Assembly (NCBI RefSeq): GCF_020911925.1
Contig: NZ_CP087134.1
Coordinates: 1,736,001-1,800,000, forward strand
Direction: 5' to 3'
DNA: 64,000 nucleotides
Source: Flavobacterium cupriresistens
GTDB taxonomy: Bacteria > Bacteroidota > Bacteroidia > Flavobacteriales > Flavobacteriaceae
Both the position numbers and the translations under genes were made by a program. Position 1 is the first letter of the stretch; each line of letters opens with the position of its first letter. This document shows, one piece after another, positions 7,794 to 16,621 of the stretch. Below the pieces are notes generated by a model. It was not told the origin of the DNA. It did not search any database and worked only from the letters and a program-made list of their open reading frames with translations.

Positions 7794-8507
7794 TTATGAC
7801 AATGCATCATGAAAAATAATCCCCAAGGTATGTCGCTCCCCTTCATGAATCTCGCTTACACCATGTTTCATATTTACCCGATAATATCCTTTTGTCCCCT
7901 TTATCGGACGGAAATTGGTTGTAAAAACAAGCATATCGCCTTTTCTGGGTTGAAGAACAATTGCTTTAGATTGTGCTCTTGGCGTTTGTTGTGTGAGAAC
8001 AAATTCGCCTCCCTTAAAATCTTCGTTGGGTTCGTTTAGGAAAAGCACCGTCTGAATCGGAAAATAGACATCACCATATAAATCCTGATGTAAAGTATTG
8101 TGTCCGCCTTTTCCATATTTTAAGATTAGAACCGTAGCTTTTAGTTGTTCGTTTTGATGACATTGTTCTAAAAGTTCTTCATGTGTTTTAGGGAATATGG
8201 TATCGATATTCAGTGCTTTCATCCAGGCATTTGCAATCGGAGCCAGTTTTGGATAAACAGAAGTTCGAATCGTTTGAATTAATTCCGGAAGCGGATAATT
8301 GAAATATTTGTATTCGCCCAAACCAAACCGATAGCGCTCCATCACAACTGTTTTGCGATACAAAGCAGGGTTGGAATAAGCGGTTTTTAAAGTTTCGCAT
8401 TGTTCGTCTTCAAGAAGCTTTGGAATTAGAGCAAAGCCTCTTTCATGCATAGATTCGGTGATGCTGTCCCAGTTAAGAGATGCAATTTTGGATTGTAAAT
8501 TTTTCAT
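7794..8507 (-). CDS. 2OG-Fe(II) oxygenase (prolyl-4-hydroxylase-like fold)
   Basis: A 237-residue non-haem iron dioxygenase. The first two iron ligands are in TLHQDLYGD (H140, D142) and the third is likely H215 in MKHGVSEI. The basic residues after it (R225) could hold 2-oxoglutarate. KGGEFVLTQQ and KGDMLVFTT are typical strands of this fold. The start at 8507 (MKNLQSK) is used because the longer frame runs into the hairpin repeat. It lies within the alkylation-repair cluster, so it may oxidise alkylated nucleic acid or a repair protein. The family alone does not tell the substrate. Confidence 0.83.
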   Translation of the reverse strand: MKNLQSKIASLNWDSITESMHERGFALIPKLLEDEQCETLKTAYSNPALYRKTVVMERYRFGLGEYKYFNYPLPELIQTIRTSVYPKLAPIANAWMKALNIDTIFPKTHEELLEQCHQNEQLKATVLILKYGKGGHNTLHQDLYGDVYFPIQTVLFLNEPNEDFKGGEFVLTQQTPRAQSKAIVLQPRKGDMLVFTTNFRPIKGTKGYYRVNMKHGVSEIHEGERHTLGIIFHDALS

Positions 8508-8530
8508 GGTAATGGTTTTAAATGGTCCAT

Positions 8531-8590
8531 CGTAGAGACGCATATGTAGTAGAGACGCACAGCAGTGCGTCTCTACGGTGCGTCTCTACG
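8531..8590. repeat. GTAGAGACGCAC hairpin repeat, site 2
   Basis: Four arms in alternation: CGTAGAGACGCAT, GTAGAGACGCAC, GTGCGTCTCTACG and GTGCGTCTCTACG. They form nested hairpins between the ada stop codon and the 2OG oxygenase gene. With site 1 it brackets the oxygenase gene on both sides. Confidence 0.85.
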
Positions 8591-9461
8591 GTGTGTTTTG
8601 GTTAAGATCCGGATTGGTTTGCACACCTTCCCAGCCAATAATGGCCGTTTTTCGGGTATTTCCCCACATATAACCACCAAATGTTCCTGTAGATTGAATC
8701 ACGCGGTGACAAGGAATTAAAAAGGCTACAGGATTATGACCAATTGCAGTTCCAACAGCTCGTGAAGCATTTGGTTTTTCGATTTGTTTTGCAATCGAAC
8801 CATAAGTTGAAAGTTGCCCCATTGGAATTTTTAGCAGTGTTTCCCAAACTTTTAACTGGAAGTCGGTACCTTTTAAATGCAGTTTTATTTCGGATAGTTT
8901 GCTCCAATCATTTTGAAAAATAAACAAAGCATTTTGCTGTGCTAAATCTAGTTTTCGAGAGAAGGTGGCATTGGGGAATTTGTGTTTTAAATCTCCAAAA
9001 CCCATTGCTTCATTTTCGGCGAAAGCCATAAAACAAACCCCTTTTGGAGTCGAAGCGACCATGATATTCCCAAACGGGCTTTCGGCAAAACTGTAGTTTA
9101 TAAAGAGATTTTTTCCGCCGTTTTTGTATTCTGCCGGCGTCATTCCTTCGATGTTTACAAATAAATCGTGCAAACGACTGGTGCCTGAAAGACCTGTTTC
9201 ATAAGCGGCATCAAACAAAGTAGTCTGATTGTCTTCTTTCAGGATTTTCTTGGCGTGTTCAAGACTTATATATTGTAAAAATTTCTTCGGACTTGTTCCT
9301 GCCCATTCGGTAAACAAACGCTGAAAATGAAACGGACTTAAATGTACTTTTTCGGCAACGACATCAAGATTCGGTTGCTCCCGAAAGTTGGTTTTGATAT
9401 AGTCTATTGCTTCTGCAATGCGATTATAATTGATGTTTTCCTGTGTGTTCATCTTGTTCAA
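8586..9461 (-). CDS. ada: AraC-type regulator fused to methylated-DNA-protein cysteine methyltransferase (Ada lacking the zinc domain)
   Basis: Residues about 12-115 are an AraC helix-turn-helix pair (LDVVAEKVHLSPFHFQRLF and later MTPAEYKNGG). Residues about 120-285 are an O6-alkylguanine methyltransferase with the PCHRV acceptor motif (C251), the preceding Asn-containing loop (GHNPVAF) and the arginine finger region NASRAVGTA. It repairs O6-methylguanine by suicide transfer and probably activates the cluster. Unlike E. coli Ada, the phosphotriester-sensing zinc domain is absent here but exists as a separate gene two positions downstream (7449-7694). It is the first gene of the cluster. Confidence 0.93.
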   Translation of the reverse strand: MNKMNTQENINYNRIAEAIDYIKTNFREQPNLDVVAEKVHLSPFHFQRLFTEWAGTSPKKFLQYISLEHAKKILKEDNQTTLFDAAYETGLSGTSRLHDLFVNIEGMTPAEYKNGGKNLFINYSFAESPFGNIMVASTPKGVCFMAFAENEAMGFGDLKHKFPNATFSRKLDLAQQNALFIFQNDWSKLSEIKLHLKGTDFQLKVWETLLKIPMGQLSTYGSIAKQIEKPNASRAVGTAIGHNPVAFLIPCHRVIQSTGTFGGYMWGNTRKTAIIGWEGVQTNPDLNQNTP

Positions 9462-9547
9462 TTTTATAATACAAATATCGGCAGGGTTTTGCGGTTATAA
9501 AATCCGAAACTTGCGCAAGTTTTCTCGGCTTCTCGGTTTCTCGGGTT

Positions 9548-9614
9548 GTTGGTTTTGTTTCAGGTTTCAGGTTTCAGGTTTTGCGTAACTTGAAACCTGA
9601 AACCTGAAACAAAA
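9548..9614. terminator. Long inverted repeat of the AGGTTTC family between GNAT and ada
   Basis: Three AGGTTTC units on the left are answered by GAAACCT units on the right (TTTTGTTTCAGGTTTC and GAAACCTGAAACAAAA). This makes a long stem with loop TTGCGTAACTT. It can fold on both strands and may end transcription from the GNAT gene before ada; the ends are T- or A-rich but there is no classic U-run. It is repeat-like. Confidence 0.5.
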
Positions 9615-9620
9615 CTTTCT

Positions 9621-10085
9621 CTACTCGAGGTTCTTTTCCATCTTGTAGTTGATAAGTTCAACTCCTGATCTGATGTTTTTTTGTTTGGCTTTTACTATAA
9701 AACCTTTCTTTTCAAAAAAGGGTTTTGCAGTTATACTGATATCGGAGGTTATGGTTTTTGAACTTCTTTTTTTGGCTTCGAGTTCTAAACGGGTTAAGAG
9801 GTTATTAGCGATTCCTTGTCTTTGGAAATCTTTGTGAGTGTAAAAGAAATCTATATAATTGGCGTTTTTCAGCGTTCCGTAGCCCACTATTTTATTTTCG
9901 ATAAGGGCTAATAAAACAAATTGTTTTTCAATAACTTCAATCCAGCGCTCTGTGTTGTTCACTCCTGAAGTCCAGACCTCTATTTGTTGTTCGTTATATT
10001 CTTTTTGACAGACAGATTTAATGGTAGCAACAAATAGTTCCTGCATTTCTTTTAAGTCCGGGAGCGTTGCTTTTCTGAAATTCAT
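9621..10085 (-). CDS. GNAT-family N-acetyltransferase
   Basis: A 154-residue GNAT fold. The N-terminal strand-helix is FRKATLPDLKEMQELF. Motif A follows in the conserved strand IDFFYTHKDFQRQGIANNLL, where QRQGIA is the acetyl-CoA pyrophosphate loop. The C-terminal half has AKPFFEKKGFIV, common in this family. The substrate is unknown. It lies 52 bp after an SMR pump gene on the same strand; co-transcription would suit resistance or detoxification, but this is inference. Confidence 0.87.
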   Translation of the reverse strand: MNFRKATLPDLKEMQELFVATIKSVCQKEYNEQQIEVWTSGVNNTERWIEVIEKQFVLLALIENKIVGYGTLKNANYIDFFYTHKDFQRQGIANNLLTRLELEAKKRSSKTITSDISITAKPFFEKKGFIVKAKQKNIRSGVELINYKMEKNLE

Positions 10086-10137
10086 GGCTGGTATTTAAGC
10101 GTACTTTGTTGCGGTTTTTTCACAGTGAAAATTTTAA

Positions 10138-10470
10138 TTAATGTGCGACAGTTTTAGAAAAAACATTAATTACAAGGACTCCGATAAGGATCAACAGTAA
10201 CCCAATAATCGCAGGTAAATCTGGCATTTGTTTGAAAAAAACAGCTCCGATAATCGTGATCAAAACAATTCCAACTCCGGACCAGATGGCATAAGCAATT
10301 CCGATAGGGATAGTTCTAATGGCAAAACTCAAAAAATAAAAGGCACCACAATACCCCATAACCGTAATGATACTAGGTATTAATTTGCTGAATTCTTCCG
10401 ATTTTTTTAACGCAGAAGTTGCAATGATTTCGAAAATAATAGCAATGCCTAAAAATAAAAAGTTTTTCAT
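10138..10470 (-). CDS. Small multidrug resistance (SMR) efflux protein, EmrE type
   Basis: A 110-residue protein with four membrane helices. E14 in IIFEIIATSALKKS is the conserved proton- and drug-binding glutamate. GIAYAIWSGVG in helix 3 is the SMR signature. The sequence suits the EmrE/QacE branch (export of quaternary or polyaromatic cations), but a guanidinium-type role cannot be excluded. It follows the patatin gene in the same direction and precedes the GNAT gene. Confidence 0.9.
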   Translation of the reverse strand: MKNFLFLGIAIIFEIIATSALKKSEEFSKLIPSIITVMGYCGAFYFLSFAIRTIPIGIAYAIWSGVGIVLITIIGAVFFKQMPDLPAIIGLLLILIGVLVINVFSKTVAH

Positions 10471-10547
10471 AATTCCTGTTTTTTACAAAGTTAAGAAAAC
10501 CCGACAGTTTTTAGAATCTATCGGATTTATTGTTGGATCTGTAAATT

Positions 10548-12866
10548 TTACGGATTGAGTGACAAGCCAACACTAAAAAACAACCTCACTTTGTCGATAT
10601 TATTTATCCACGAAGTATCAAGATGAATAGGGCCTAAAATGGATTGGTAGGAGATAGTGGCTCCTCCGGAAAGGACAAGACTAGGTTCCTCATTTAGAGC
10701 CCAATTTCCTTTTGGGGTCAAGGCTTTATCGATGTAATTGTTAAAATCTTCAAAACCAATAGTGGCAACATTAAAGTGAGGGGTTAGGTATATTTTTCCC
10801 ATTAGGTTTACTTGAGCACCAAGATTCATTCCTATAAATTGCGTAAGATTGACTTCGTCTTCATGGAGTCCCGGAAAGCAAAAACGATTACTGCCGGAAG
10901 AAGGGGTGACACCTCCTAAAAAATACTTTACGGCATAACCTAAATCAGTAAAGGATTCTTGATTGTTTTTAAGTTTGTCCAGGAATGTAAAATTTGCATC
11001 AAGCCCTATTATCCCTGTTATTCTTTTTGTTAAAAATATTCTTTTTTCAAACCCCAATCCAAATCTGGTGTACGCATTTGTTGGACCGGAAACAGCTGTT
11101 ATGTTTGAGTCGCTGAAGGAAACATCGATATCTGAAAGTAGCGATCTGCTTAGATTGGCTTTTATTATAGTGCCGTTGTTTGCAAAAAAAACTTTGTCCA
11201 TGTCATTGTAAGAATAATGCATGTTTAACTCTATCGTATTAAAATTGTAATTATCAATAGACGTTATACTAGGATTATAGTCGGTATTGTATTTTGGTTT
11301 TAATAGTACGTACTGGTAATTTAAACCAAAACCGACGTAACTTTTAAGAGAATTTAAATTTTTATTGGCTTCATTTTTAAACTCGAAAGTATTAAAAAGC
11401 ACATTGTCTGCGGATTTTCCATCTATAAAAATTTCCTGGTTTAAAAACGAGGTATAAAGTTCAGTTGCCCACCACCAGTCTTTGTTTTTTCCAAAATTTT
11501 TCTGAAAATTGACTCTCGCTTTGGGTTGCTCGGCAATATCTAATGTTACAAGAAGGCGTGATGATTCGGCAATGACATTTCTGGCGGTGTAATTAAAAAT
11601 AAGCCCGACACCTCTATAAGTGTCATAATGTAATGACATGTTGATTTGGTTCTTGGCACGTTCAAATCCAATTATTGTAATTCCCAGTTTGTCTTTATTT
11701 TTTATGAAGTAGTGATACGTTATTTCGTCAAAAAGATTGGTACCCATGGCTCTGTTGACCCCTGCCATTAAATCTTCGGTGGTATATTTTACATGTGTTT
11801 TGAGGTTTGCTCGGGCCATCACTAAAGGAAGGTTTTCGGCACTTATTTTTTTATAAACAATGGTGTCAAGAATAAATTCCCGGGGCATTTTCGGCAGCTC
11901 GTGAATGCGTTGTGGATATCCTTTTAATTGATCTGCAAGAGCAATTAAAGCAGGTAGGTTTTGTTCGGTTGCAATTTTTCCATCTTTGTAGATTTCGTTA
12001 CTTTTTCCAAAATCAGCGGTAGAAAAACGTAAGTTTGGCGGATGATCAACTAAGATCGTACAGAGGGCTCTATTTGCCGGATTTTTAATATTACTTGGAA
12101 ACATACTGGTTTGCATCAATATAGTCACAAGACTATTTAATTTGTCAATGGGTTGCATTCCTCCCCCTACATCGCTGCCAATAATGATGTCGGCACCCAT
12201 TTGTTTCGCAACGTCTGTTGGAAAATTATTCAAAACCCCTCCATCAACTAATACTGTTTTTTCGTAAACCATTGGCTTAAAGATAGCCGGCAAAGACATA
12301 CTGGCTCTCATAGCATAGGCTAAACTGCCTTTGCTTAAGATGACTTCTTTTCCTTCGACCAAATCAGTAGCCATGGCTCTAAAGGGAATCGGTAAACTGT
12401 CGAAATTTTTGACATTATAAACAGGAAAGGTCAACTCGGAAAGGTATTCTCGTAAATTTTGATCGTTTAAGAGTGAGCCAACCCTGTTTAGTTTTCCCTC
12501 TTTGATTCCTATTCCAACTAAATACCTCTGAAATTCTCTTTTTTCTTCTGCACTTGCGGTTCTTAAGGACTGACCTCCACCAAGTAATTTATCCCAATAA
12601 ATATTTTTGGTGATTTTTTCAATACTATCTCCCGAATATCCCATCGCATACAAGCCTCCGATGATGCTTCCCATACTATTTCCGACAATCAGATCGGGAA
12701 CAATGTGCAAAGAATCGAGTTTTTGCAAAAGCGGAATATGTGCAATTCCTTTTGCGCCACCACCACTTAACACTAATACGACTTTAGGTTTCTTCTCCTG
12801 AGAAAAAATAACGTGCGGAAGCGTTAGTAACAATATGAAGACAAATAAATAAGATGTTTTTTTCAA
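10548..12866 (-). CDS. Patatin-like phospholipase with C-terminal outer-membrane barrel (type Vd-like)
   Basis: The signal peptide is residues 1-22. The patatin domain (about 28-320) has the oxyanion loop SGGGAKG (34-40), the nucleophile elbow GNSMGS (S64) and the catalytic Asp in VDGGVLNNFP (D208). A POTRA-like stretch (about 340-420, including ENLPLVMARANLKTHVKY) leads to a barrel of about 16 strands that ends in a BamA/TamA-like region, closing with RLFFSVGLSLNP. This is the arrangement of type Vd autotransporters such as PlpD/FplA, in which the lipase is displayed through its own barrel. Release or surface retention cannot be told. Confidence 0.9.
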   Translation of the reverse strand: MKKTSYLFVFILLLTLPHVIFSQEKKPKVVLVLSGGGAKGIAHIPLLQKLDSLHIVPDLIVGNSMGSIIGGLYAMGYSGDSIEKITKNIYWDKLLGGGQSLRTASAEEKREFQRYLVGIGIKEGKLNRVGSLLNDQNLREYLSELTFPVYNVKNFDSLPIPFRAMATDLVEGKEVILSKGSLAYAMRASMSLPAIFKPMVYEKTVLVDGGVLNNFPTDVAKQMGADIIIGSDVGGGMQPIDKLNSLVTILMQTSMFPSNIKNPANRALCTILVDHPPNLRFSTADFGKSNEIYKDGKIATEQNLPALIALADQLKGYPQRIHELPKMPREFILDTIVYKKISAENLPLVMARANLKTHVKYTTEDLMAGVNRAMGTNLFDEITYHYFIKNKDKLGITIIGFERAKNQINMSLHYDTYRGVGLIFNYTARNVIAESSRLLVTLDIAEQPKARVNFQKNFGKNKDWWWATELYTSFLNQEIFIDGKSADNVLFNTFEFKNEANKNLNSLKSYVGFGLNYQYVLLKPKYNTDYNPSITSIDNYNFNTIELNMHYSYNDMDKVFFANNGTIIKANLSRSLLSDIDVSFSDSNITAVSGPTNAYTRFGLGFEKRIFLTKRITGIIGLDANFTFLDKLKNNQESFTDLGYAVKYFLGGVTPSSGSNRFCFPGLHEDEVNLTQFIGMNLGAQVNLMGKIYLTPHFNVATIGFEDFNNYIDKALTPKGNWALNEEPSLVLSGGATISYQSILGPIHLDTSWINNIDKVRLFFSVGLSLNP

Positions 12867-13077
12867 GGTTATAGTATTTATGTCACTGACAAATAGAGAC
12901 TTATTTCGGTTCTTAAAAATAAGTAGTTATTTATAAAAGTACAATTTTTTGAGTGAATGTTAAAAAGAGTTGTTTTTTTAGATGTTTTAAACAGGTTAGG
13001 AACCGGAATGTTTTTATGGGTCTAAAATCTTAGTAGGGCAATTTACCTGCTGAGGGGACTGTAAAATTACTTTTTGA

Positions 13078-13362
13078 TTAAGCTATATCAGGGCCAAACT
13101 GAATTTCTTTGGCTTCATCATAACAATTTGCGCATAACATTTTAAAATCGGCTTGAGCTTCAAATGCGTCGTTCCATTCTTCTCCATTATCCAGTAACCA
13201 TTGTTCGCATGCTCCGCACCAAGCAATTTGAGGAAGATCTTCCTCTGCTTCTGAATAGAAAAAACCAACTTTTCTTTTTTTGTCTATTGCCATTGCAATG
13301 TGAATACAGGTAAAAGACATATCCTGTGAACCATGTTGTTCACATAAAACTTTTTCAATCAT
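13078..13362 (-). CDS. Cysteine-rich conserved hypothetical protein
   Basis: A 94-residue acidic protein with paired cysteines arranged like a zinc ribbon: C7 and C19, then CGAC at 49-52, then CANC at 77-80. The first pair spacing (CEQHGSQDMSFTC) includes His residues. I do not recognise a named family. It is flanked by non-coding DNA on both sides. A structural zinc site is inferred from the CxxC pairs; no enzymatic residues are evident. Confidence 0.72.
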   Translation of the reverse strand: MIEKVLCEQHGSQDMSFTCIHIAMAIDKKRKVGFFYSEAEEDLPQIAWCGACEQWLLDNGEEWNDAFEAQADFKMLCANCYDEAKEIQFGPDIA

Positions 13363-13458
13363 ATTTTTTGAAGGTTATCGGTTTAACAAAATTTATTTCC
13401 CGACAGTTTCTTAGCTAATATATAAATATAATCAGCAATTACTTACTGATTAGAAAAA

Positions 13459-13490
13459 GAAAACCCTCACATTACTGCAAGGGTTTCTAA
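13459..13490 (-). terminator. Rho-independent terminator after ahcY
   Basis: AAACCCT and AGGGTTT pair around a 12-base loop. Read on the minus strand, the stem is followed by a T-rich run (TTTTCTTTTTC), 55 bp after the ahcY stop. Confidence 0.6.
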
Positions 13491-13543
13491 ATATTCAATT
13501 TTTTAAAGAAATCTAAAATCTAAATTCAGAAATCTAAAATTAT

Positions 13544-14860
13544 CTAGTATCTGTAGTATTCCGGTTTGAATGGACCTTGAACTTCAACACCGATATAAGC
13601 AGCTTGATCGTCACGTAAAACTTCCAATTCAACTCCTAATTTAGCTAAGTGTAAGGCAGCTACTTTTTCATCTAAATGTTTTGGTAACATATAAACGTCA
13701 TTGTTGTAAGCAGCACTATTTTTCCATAATTCGATTTGTGCCAAAGTTTGGTTTGTGAATGAGTTACTCATTACAAAACTTGGGTGACCTGTAGCACAAC
13801 CAAGGTTAACTAAACGACCTTCAGCAAGGATGATGATATCTTTTCCTGCGATCGTATATTTGTCAACTTGTGGTTTGATTTCGATTTTAGAAGCACCGTG
13901 GTTTTTGTTCAACCAAGCCATGTCAATTTCGTTATCAAAGTGTCCGATGTTACAAACAACAGTTTTGTCTTTCATTTGCTCGAAATGACTTCCAAGAACG
14001 ATATCTTTATTTCCTGTAGTAGTAATGATGATATCAGCATTAGCAATTACAGTGTTTAATTTTTTAACTTCATAACCGTCCATTGCAGCTTGTAAAGCAC
14101 AAATTGGGTCAATTTCAGTAACTGTTACAATAGATCCTGCACCTCTGAAAGAAGCAGCAGTTCCTTTTCCAACATCACCGTATCCACAAACGATAACTCT
14201 TTTTCCAGCTAACATTAAGTCAGTAGCACGACGTACAGCATCTACAGCAGATTCTTTACATCCGTATTTGTTATCAAATTTAGATTTAGTAACAGAGTCA
14301 TTAATGTTGATAGCTGGCATTGGTAAAGTTCCGGCTTTTACTCTTTCGTAAAGTCTGTGAACACCAGTTGTAGTCTCTTCAGATAAACCTTTGATTCCAG
14401 GAACCAATTCCGGGAAACGGTCAATAACCATGTTAGTTAAATCTCCACCATCATCTAAGATCATGTTTAATGGTTGTCTGTCTTCACCAAAGAATAAAGT
14501 TTGCTCAATACACCAGTCAAAAGACTCTTCGTCAAGACCTTTCCAAGCGTAAACTTGAATTCCGGCAGCAGCAATAGCAGCAGCAGCCTGATCCTGAGTA
14601 GAGAAAATGTTACAAGAACTCCAAGTAACTTCAGCACCAAGAGCAATTAAAGTCTCGATCAAAACTGCAGTTTGGATGGTCATGTGCAGACATCCTGCAA
14701 TACGCGCACCTTTAAGAGGTTGTTCGTCTTTATATTCAGCACGAAGCGCCATTAAACCTGGCATTTCAGCTTCAGCCAGTTCAATTTCTTTTCTTCCCCA
14801 AGCCGCTAGAGAAATGTCTTTTACTTTGAAAGCCACAAAAGGCGTAGTTGTAGTACTCAT
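13544..14860 (-). CDS. ahcY: Adenosylhomocysteinase
   Basis: Splits S-adenosylhomocysteine into adenosine and homocysteine, relieving product inhibition of methyltransferases. It is cytosolic, NAD-dependent and usually tetrameric. The 438 residues are full length. Visible signatures are [16 protein letters not shown] near 56, the NAD-binding [17 protein letters not shown] around 218, [16 protein letters not shown] near 358, and the C-terminal KPEYYRY that reaches into the neighbouring subunit. It stands as a single gene with its own terminator. Confidence 0.97.
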   Translation of the reverse strand: MSTTTTPFVAFKVKDISLAAWGRKEIELAEAEMPGLMALRAEYKDEQPLKGARIAGCLHMTIQTAVLIETLIALGAEVTWSSCNIFSTQDQAAAAIAAAGIQVYAWKGLDEESFDWCIEQTLFFGEDRQPLNMILDDGGDLTNMVIDRFPELVPGIKGLSEETTTGVHRLYERVKAGTLPMPAININDSVTKSKFDNKYGCKESAVDAVRRATDLMLAGKRVIVCGYGDVGKGTAASFRGAGSIVTVTEIDPICALQAAMDGYEVKKLNTVIANADIIITTTGNKDIVLGSHFEQMKDKTVVCNIGHFDNEIDMAWLNKNHGASKIEIKPQVDKYTIAGKDIIILAEGRLVNLGCATGHPSFVMSNSFTNQTLAQIELWKNSAAYNNDVYMLPKHLDEKVAALHLAKLGVELEVLRDDQAAYIGVEVQGPFKPEYYRY

Positions 14861-14891
14861 TTATAGTATATTTGTAATTGTAAATTTTTGG

Positions 14892-14899
14892 CAAATTTA
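14892..14899 (-). promoter_or_regulatory. Possible -7 promoter element for ahcY
   Basis: CAAATTTA on the plus strand reads TAAATTTG on the minus strand, an exact TAnnTTTG match 32 bp before the ahcY start. I see no convincing TTG at the -33 spacing, so support is moderate. Confidence 0.4.
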
Positions 14900-14919
14900 C
14901 GGAATAACTTTAAATTTTT

Positions 14920-15205
14920 ACTAATTTCTGTAAGATTTGTGAAATGTTTAATTGCTTAATCTTTTGTGCCTTAGATAAATATTTGGTTGACCTGTTAAGC
15001 ATCATCAAAGTAAGAAGCTAATCCTGCTGTCTATTGTATCTTTTGTTGCTCCCGATAACGTATTGGGATGTCTCAGAAAGATGTTGTTCTTATCGGGAGG
15101 GTTATAAAAACTTTTGATTTTTTAACAGATTTGATGAATTTTTATCCTGTGATTTCAAAATATTGCAACACGTACATTTATAAATTATAATCCATAATAA
15201 AAAAA
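14920..15205. other. Intergenic region with one hairpin, no gene seen
   Basis: Between the divergent ahcY and PPTase genes there are about 345 bp without a supported gene. The only clear structure is an inverted repeat: CTCCCGATA at 15049-15057 with TATCGGGAG at 15091-15099. It has a 33-base loop and could be a terminator remnant or small repeat. Confidence 0.5.
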
Positions 15206-15856
15206 ATGCCCTTATTTCAGACCATACAGCACAACGAAACGACCAAAATTTTAATTTGGGAAATAACAGAATCTTTAGAGGAGCTGCTGGATAAAGTCGT
15301 GTTAAAAGAAAAAACACAGTTGAGGTTGAACGGAATGAAATCTCAAATGCATCAACGTGCTTTTTTGAGTGTTCGTATGTTAATTCAGGAAATGGGTTTT
15401 ACCGATCATGATTTACATTATGATGAATTTGGAAAGCCTTATTTTTATTGTCAGAATTATATCTCGATCACACATTCGCACAACTTCGCTGCCATCATTA
15501 TCAGCGAAGAAACGGTGGGGATTGATATGGAACTGCAACGCGAAAAAATCCTTCGCATTGCAGATAAATTTACAGATTATGAATGCAGTTATTTAAAACC
15601 CGATTCAACACTGAAATATATTAAAAAGCTAACGGTAATCTGGGGAGCAAAAGAAGCGATCTTTAAAATCAGAAACGAAAAAGGGATCAGTTTCAAAGAT
15701 CATATTCGGGTTAATTCTTTCTCTTTAAAAGAAAACCAAACACAAGCCAGTCTTCATTTTGATGATTTAATAAAAGATTTCGAGGTACATTATAAAGAGA
15801 TCCAATCGGAGGTTTCAGAACAAAAATTCACACTCGTTTATGCTTTTGAGCAGTAG
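15206..15856 (+). CDS. 4'-phosphopantetheinyl transferase (Sfp type)
   Basis: Transfers the phosphopantetheine arm of CoA to carrier proteins of fatty-acid, polyketide or peptide synthesis. Motifs: ISITHSH (87-93), VGIDMEL with metal ligands D107 and E109, and WGAKEAIFK with E150. At 216 residues it is Sfp/EntD-like and not AcpS-like. No synthase genes are nearby, so it probably acts in trans, for example on flexirubin or other aryl-polyene carrier proteins common in this group (inference). Its 3' end overlaps the convergent haemoglobin gene by 19 bp. Confidence 0.92.
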   Translation: MPLFQTIQHNETTKILIWEITESLEELLDKVVLKEKTQLRLNGMKSQMHQRAFLSVRMLIQEMGFTDHDLHYDEFGKPYFYCQNYISITHSHNFAAIIISEETVGIDMELQREKILRIADKFTDYECSYLKPDSTLKYIKKLTVIWGAKEAIFKIRNEKGISFKDHIRVNSFSLKENQTQASLHFDDLIKDFEVHYKEIQSEVSEQKFTLVYAFEQ

Positions 15857-16257
15857 ATCGTATTCTCAGCCAATTTCTTCCGGTGTTCAAACATGCTCAT
15901 AAAAAGAAACGTTCCCATTTTTCTGGCGCGTCTTTTCAGGGTCTCTGCATTTTCGCCTTCAAAAAGTTCTTCTAAAGTCTGAAACCAGTAATTGAGCCAG
16001 ATTCCAAATTCATTTGAAGTGATCTTACCGTCAAAGTAAGTGTCAACTTCATTGTGTACGGCATGGGGATTTCCTTTGTATTTTTTAACAGCAAATAGAT
16101 TTGTTTCCCAAAAATCCGTCAACTTCTCCAGATGTGCATCCCAGTCTTTGATCATCGTATTAAAATAAAAACCAATTTCAGCATCAGCCCTTATTTTAGT
16201 GTAGAAGGTATGAACCAGGATCGCTATATCAGCTCTGTTTTCTATTTGTTTTCTCAT
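15838..16257 (-). CDS. Group III truncated haemoglobin
   Basis: A 139-residue 2-over-2 globin. DIAILVHTFYTKIRAD forms the first helices and ends in the group III pattern IGFYFNTMI. The proximal haem histidine is probably H68 in NPHAVHNEVD. WLNYWFQTLEELFEGENAE belongs to the G/H helices. Group III globins are thought to handle O2, NO or peroxide; the exact role here is unknown. The gene starts within the last bases of the small membrane protein gene upstream, which suggests translational coupling, and lies near a Crp/Fnr gene. Confidence 0.92.
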   Translation of the reverse strand: MRKQIENRADIAILVHTFYTKIRADAEIGFYFNTMIKDWDAHLEKLTDFWETNLFAVKKYKGNPHAVHNEVDTYFDGKITSNEFGIWLNYWFQTLEELFEGENAETLKRRARKMGTFLFMSMFEHRKKLAENTIYCSKA

Positions 16258-16541
16258 ACTATAATGTTGTTGATAATTATAAATAAGATGCTAAAGAATA
16301 CACTAGTAATAATTAAATTAAAAACAGTTTTGTGACTCATCTGAGCCAAGATAGAAGTATTGGCAAATATATTGATAAATACAATAATTGCCAGTTGGAT
16401 CATTTGTGTTACAGAAGTCCCGTTTGCAAGAACAAACATGGCTGCGGTTGCTCCAAGACAGCTTTGTCCAATTATTGCCATAGAAGCAGAACCAAAGTAA
16501 CTTTTGTTAAAATTTTCGAATGTTGTGTTATAAAGTGTCAT
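16254..16541 (-). CDS. Small membrane protein of unknown function
   Basis: A 95-residue protein (start MTLYNTTFENFNK at 16541) with three hydrophobic helices: about 20-40 (AIIGQSCLGATAAMFVL), 48-65 (IQLAIIVFINIFANTS) and 75-93 (FNLIITSVFFSILFIII). The frame continues upstream to 16586, but that part looks non-coding. Its stop overlaps the start of the truncated haemoglobin by 4 bp, so the two are probably one operon. I do not recognise the family; co-expression with a globin suggests a respiratory or NO-related context. Confidence 0.75.
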   Translation of the reverse strand: MTLYNTTFENFNKSYFGSASMAIIGQSCLGATAAMFVLANGTSVTQMIQLAIIVFINIFANTSILAQMSHKTVFNLIITSVFFSILFIIINNIIV

Positions 16542-16621
16542 GATGTATAATTTTATAGTAACAAATTTACGGCTACTATACACCATGGTTTTATGACTTT
16601 AATCATAAAATAAGAACTTTT

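Noticed and set aside
8508..8543. N-terminal extension of the 2OG oxygenase (MRLYDGPF)
   Set aside because: Read through the GTAGAGACGCAC repeat; the same MRLYD start appears in the extended thiC frame, so it is repeat-derived.
15102..15317. 71-codon minus-strand frame before and within the PPTase gene
   Set aside because: Overlaps a clear PPTase start and an intergenic hairpin; composition is not coding-like.
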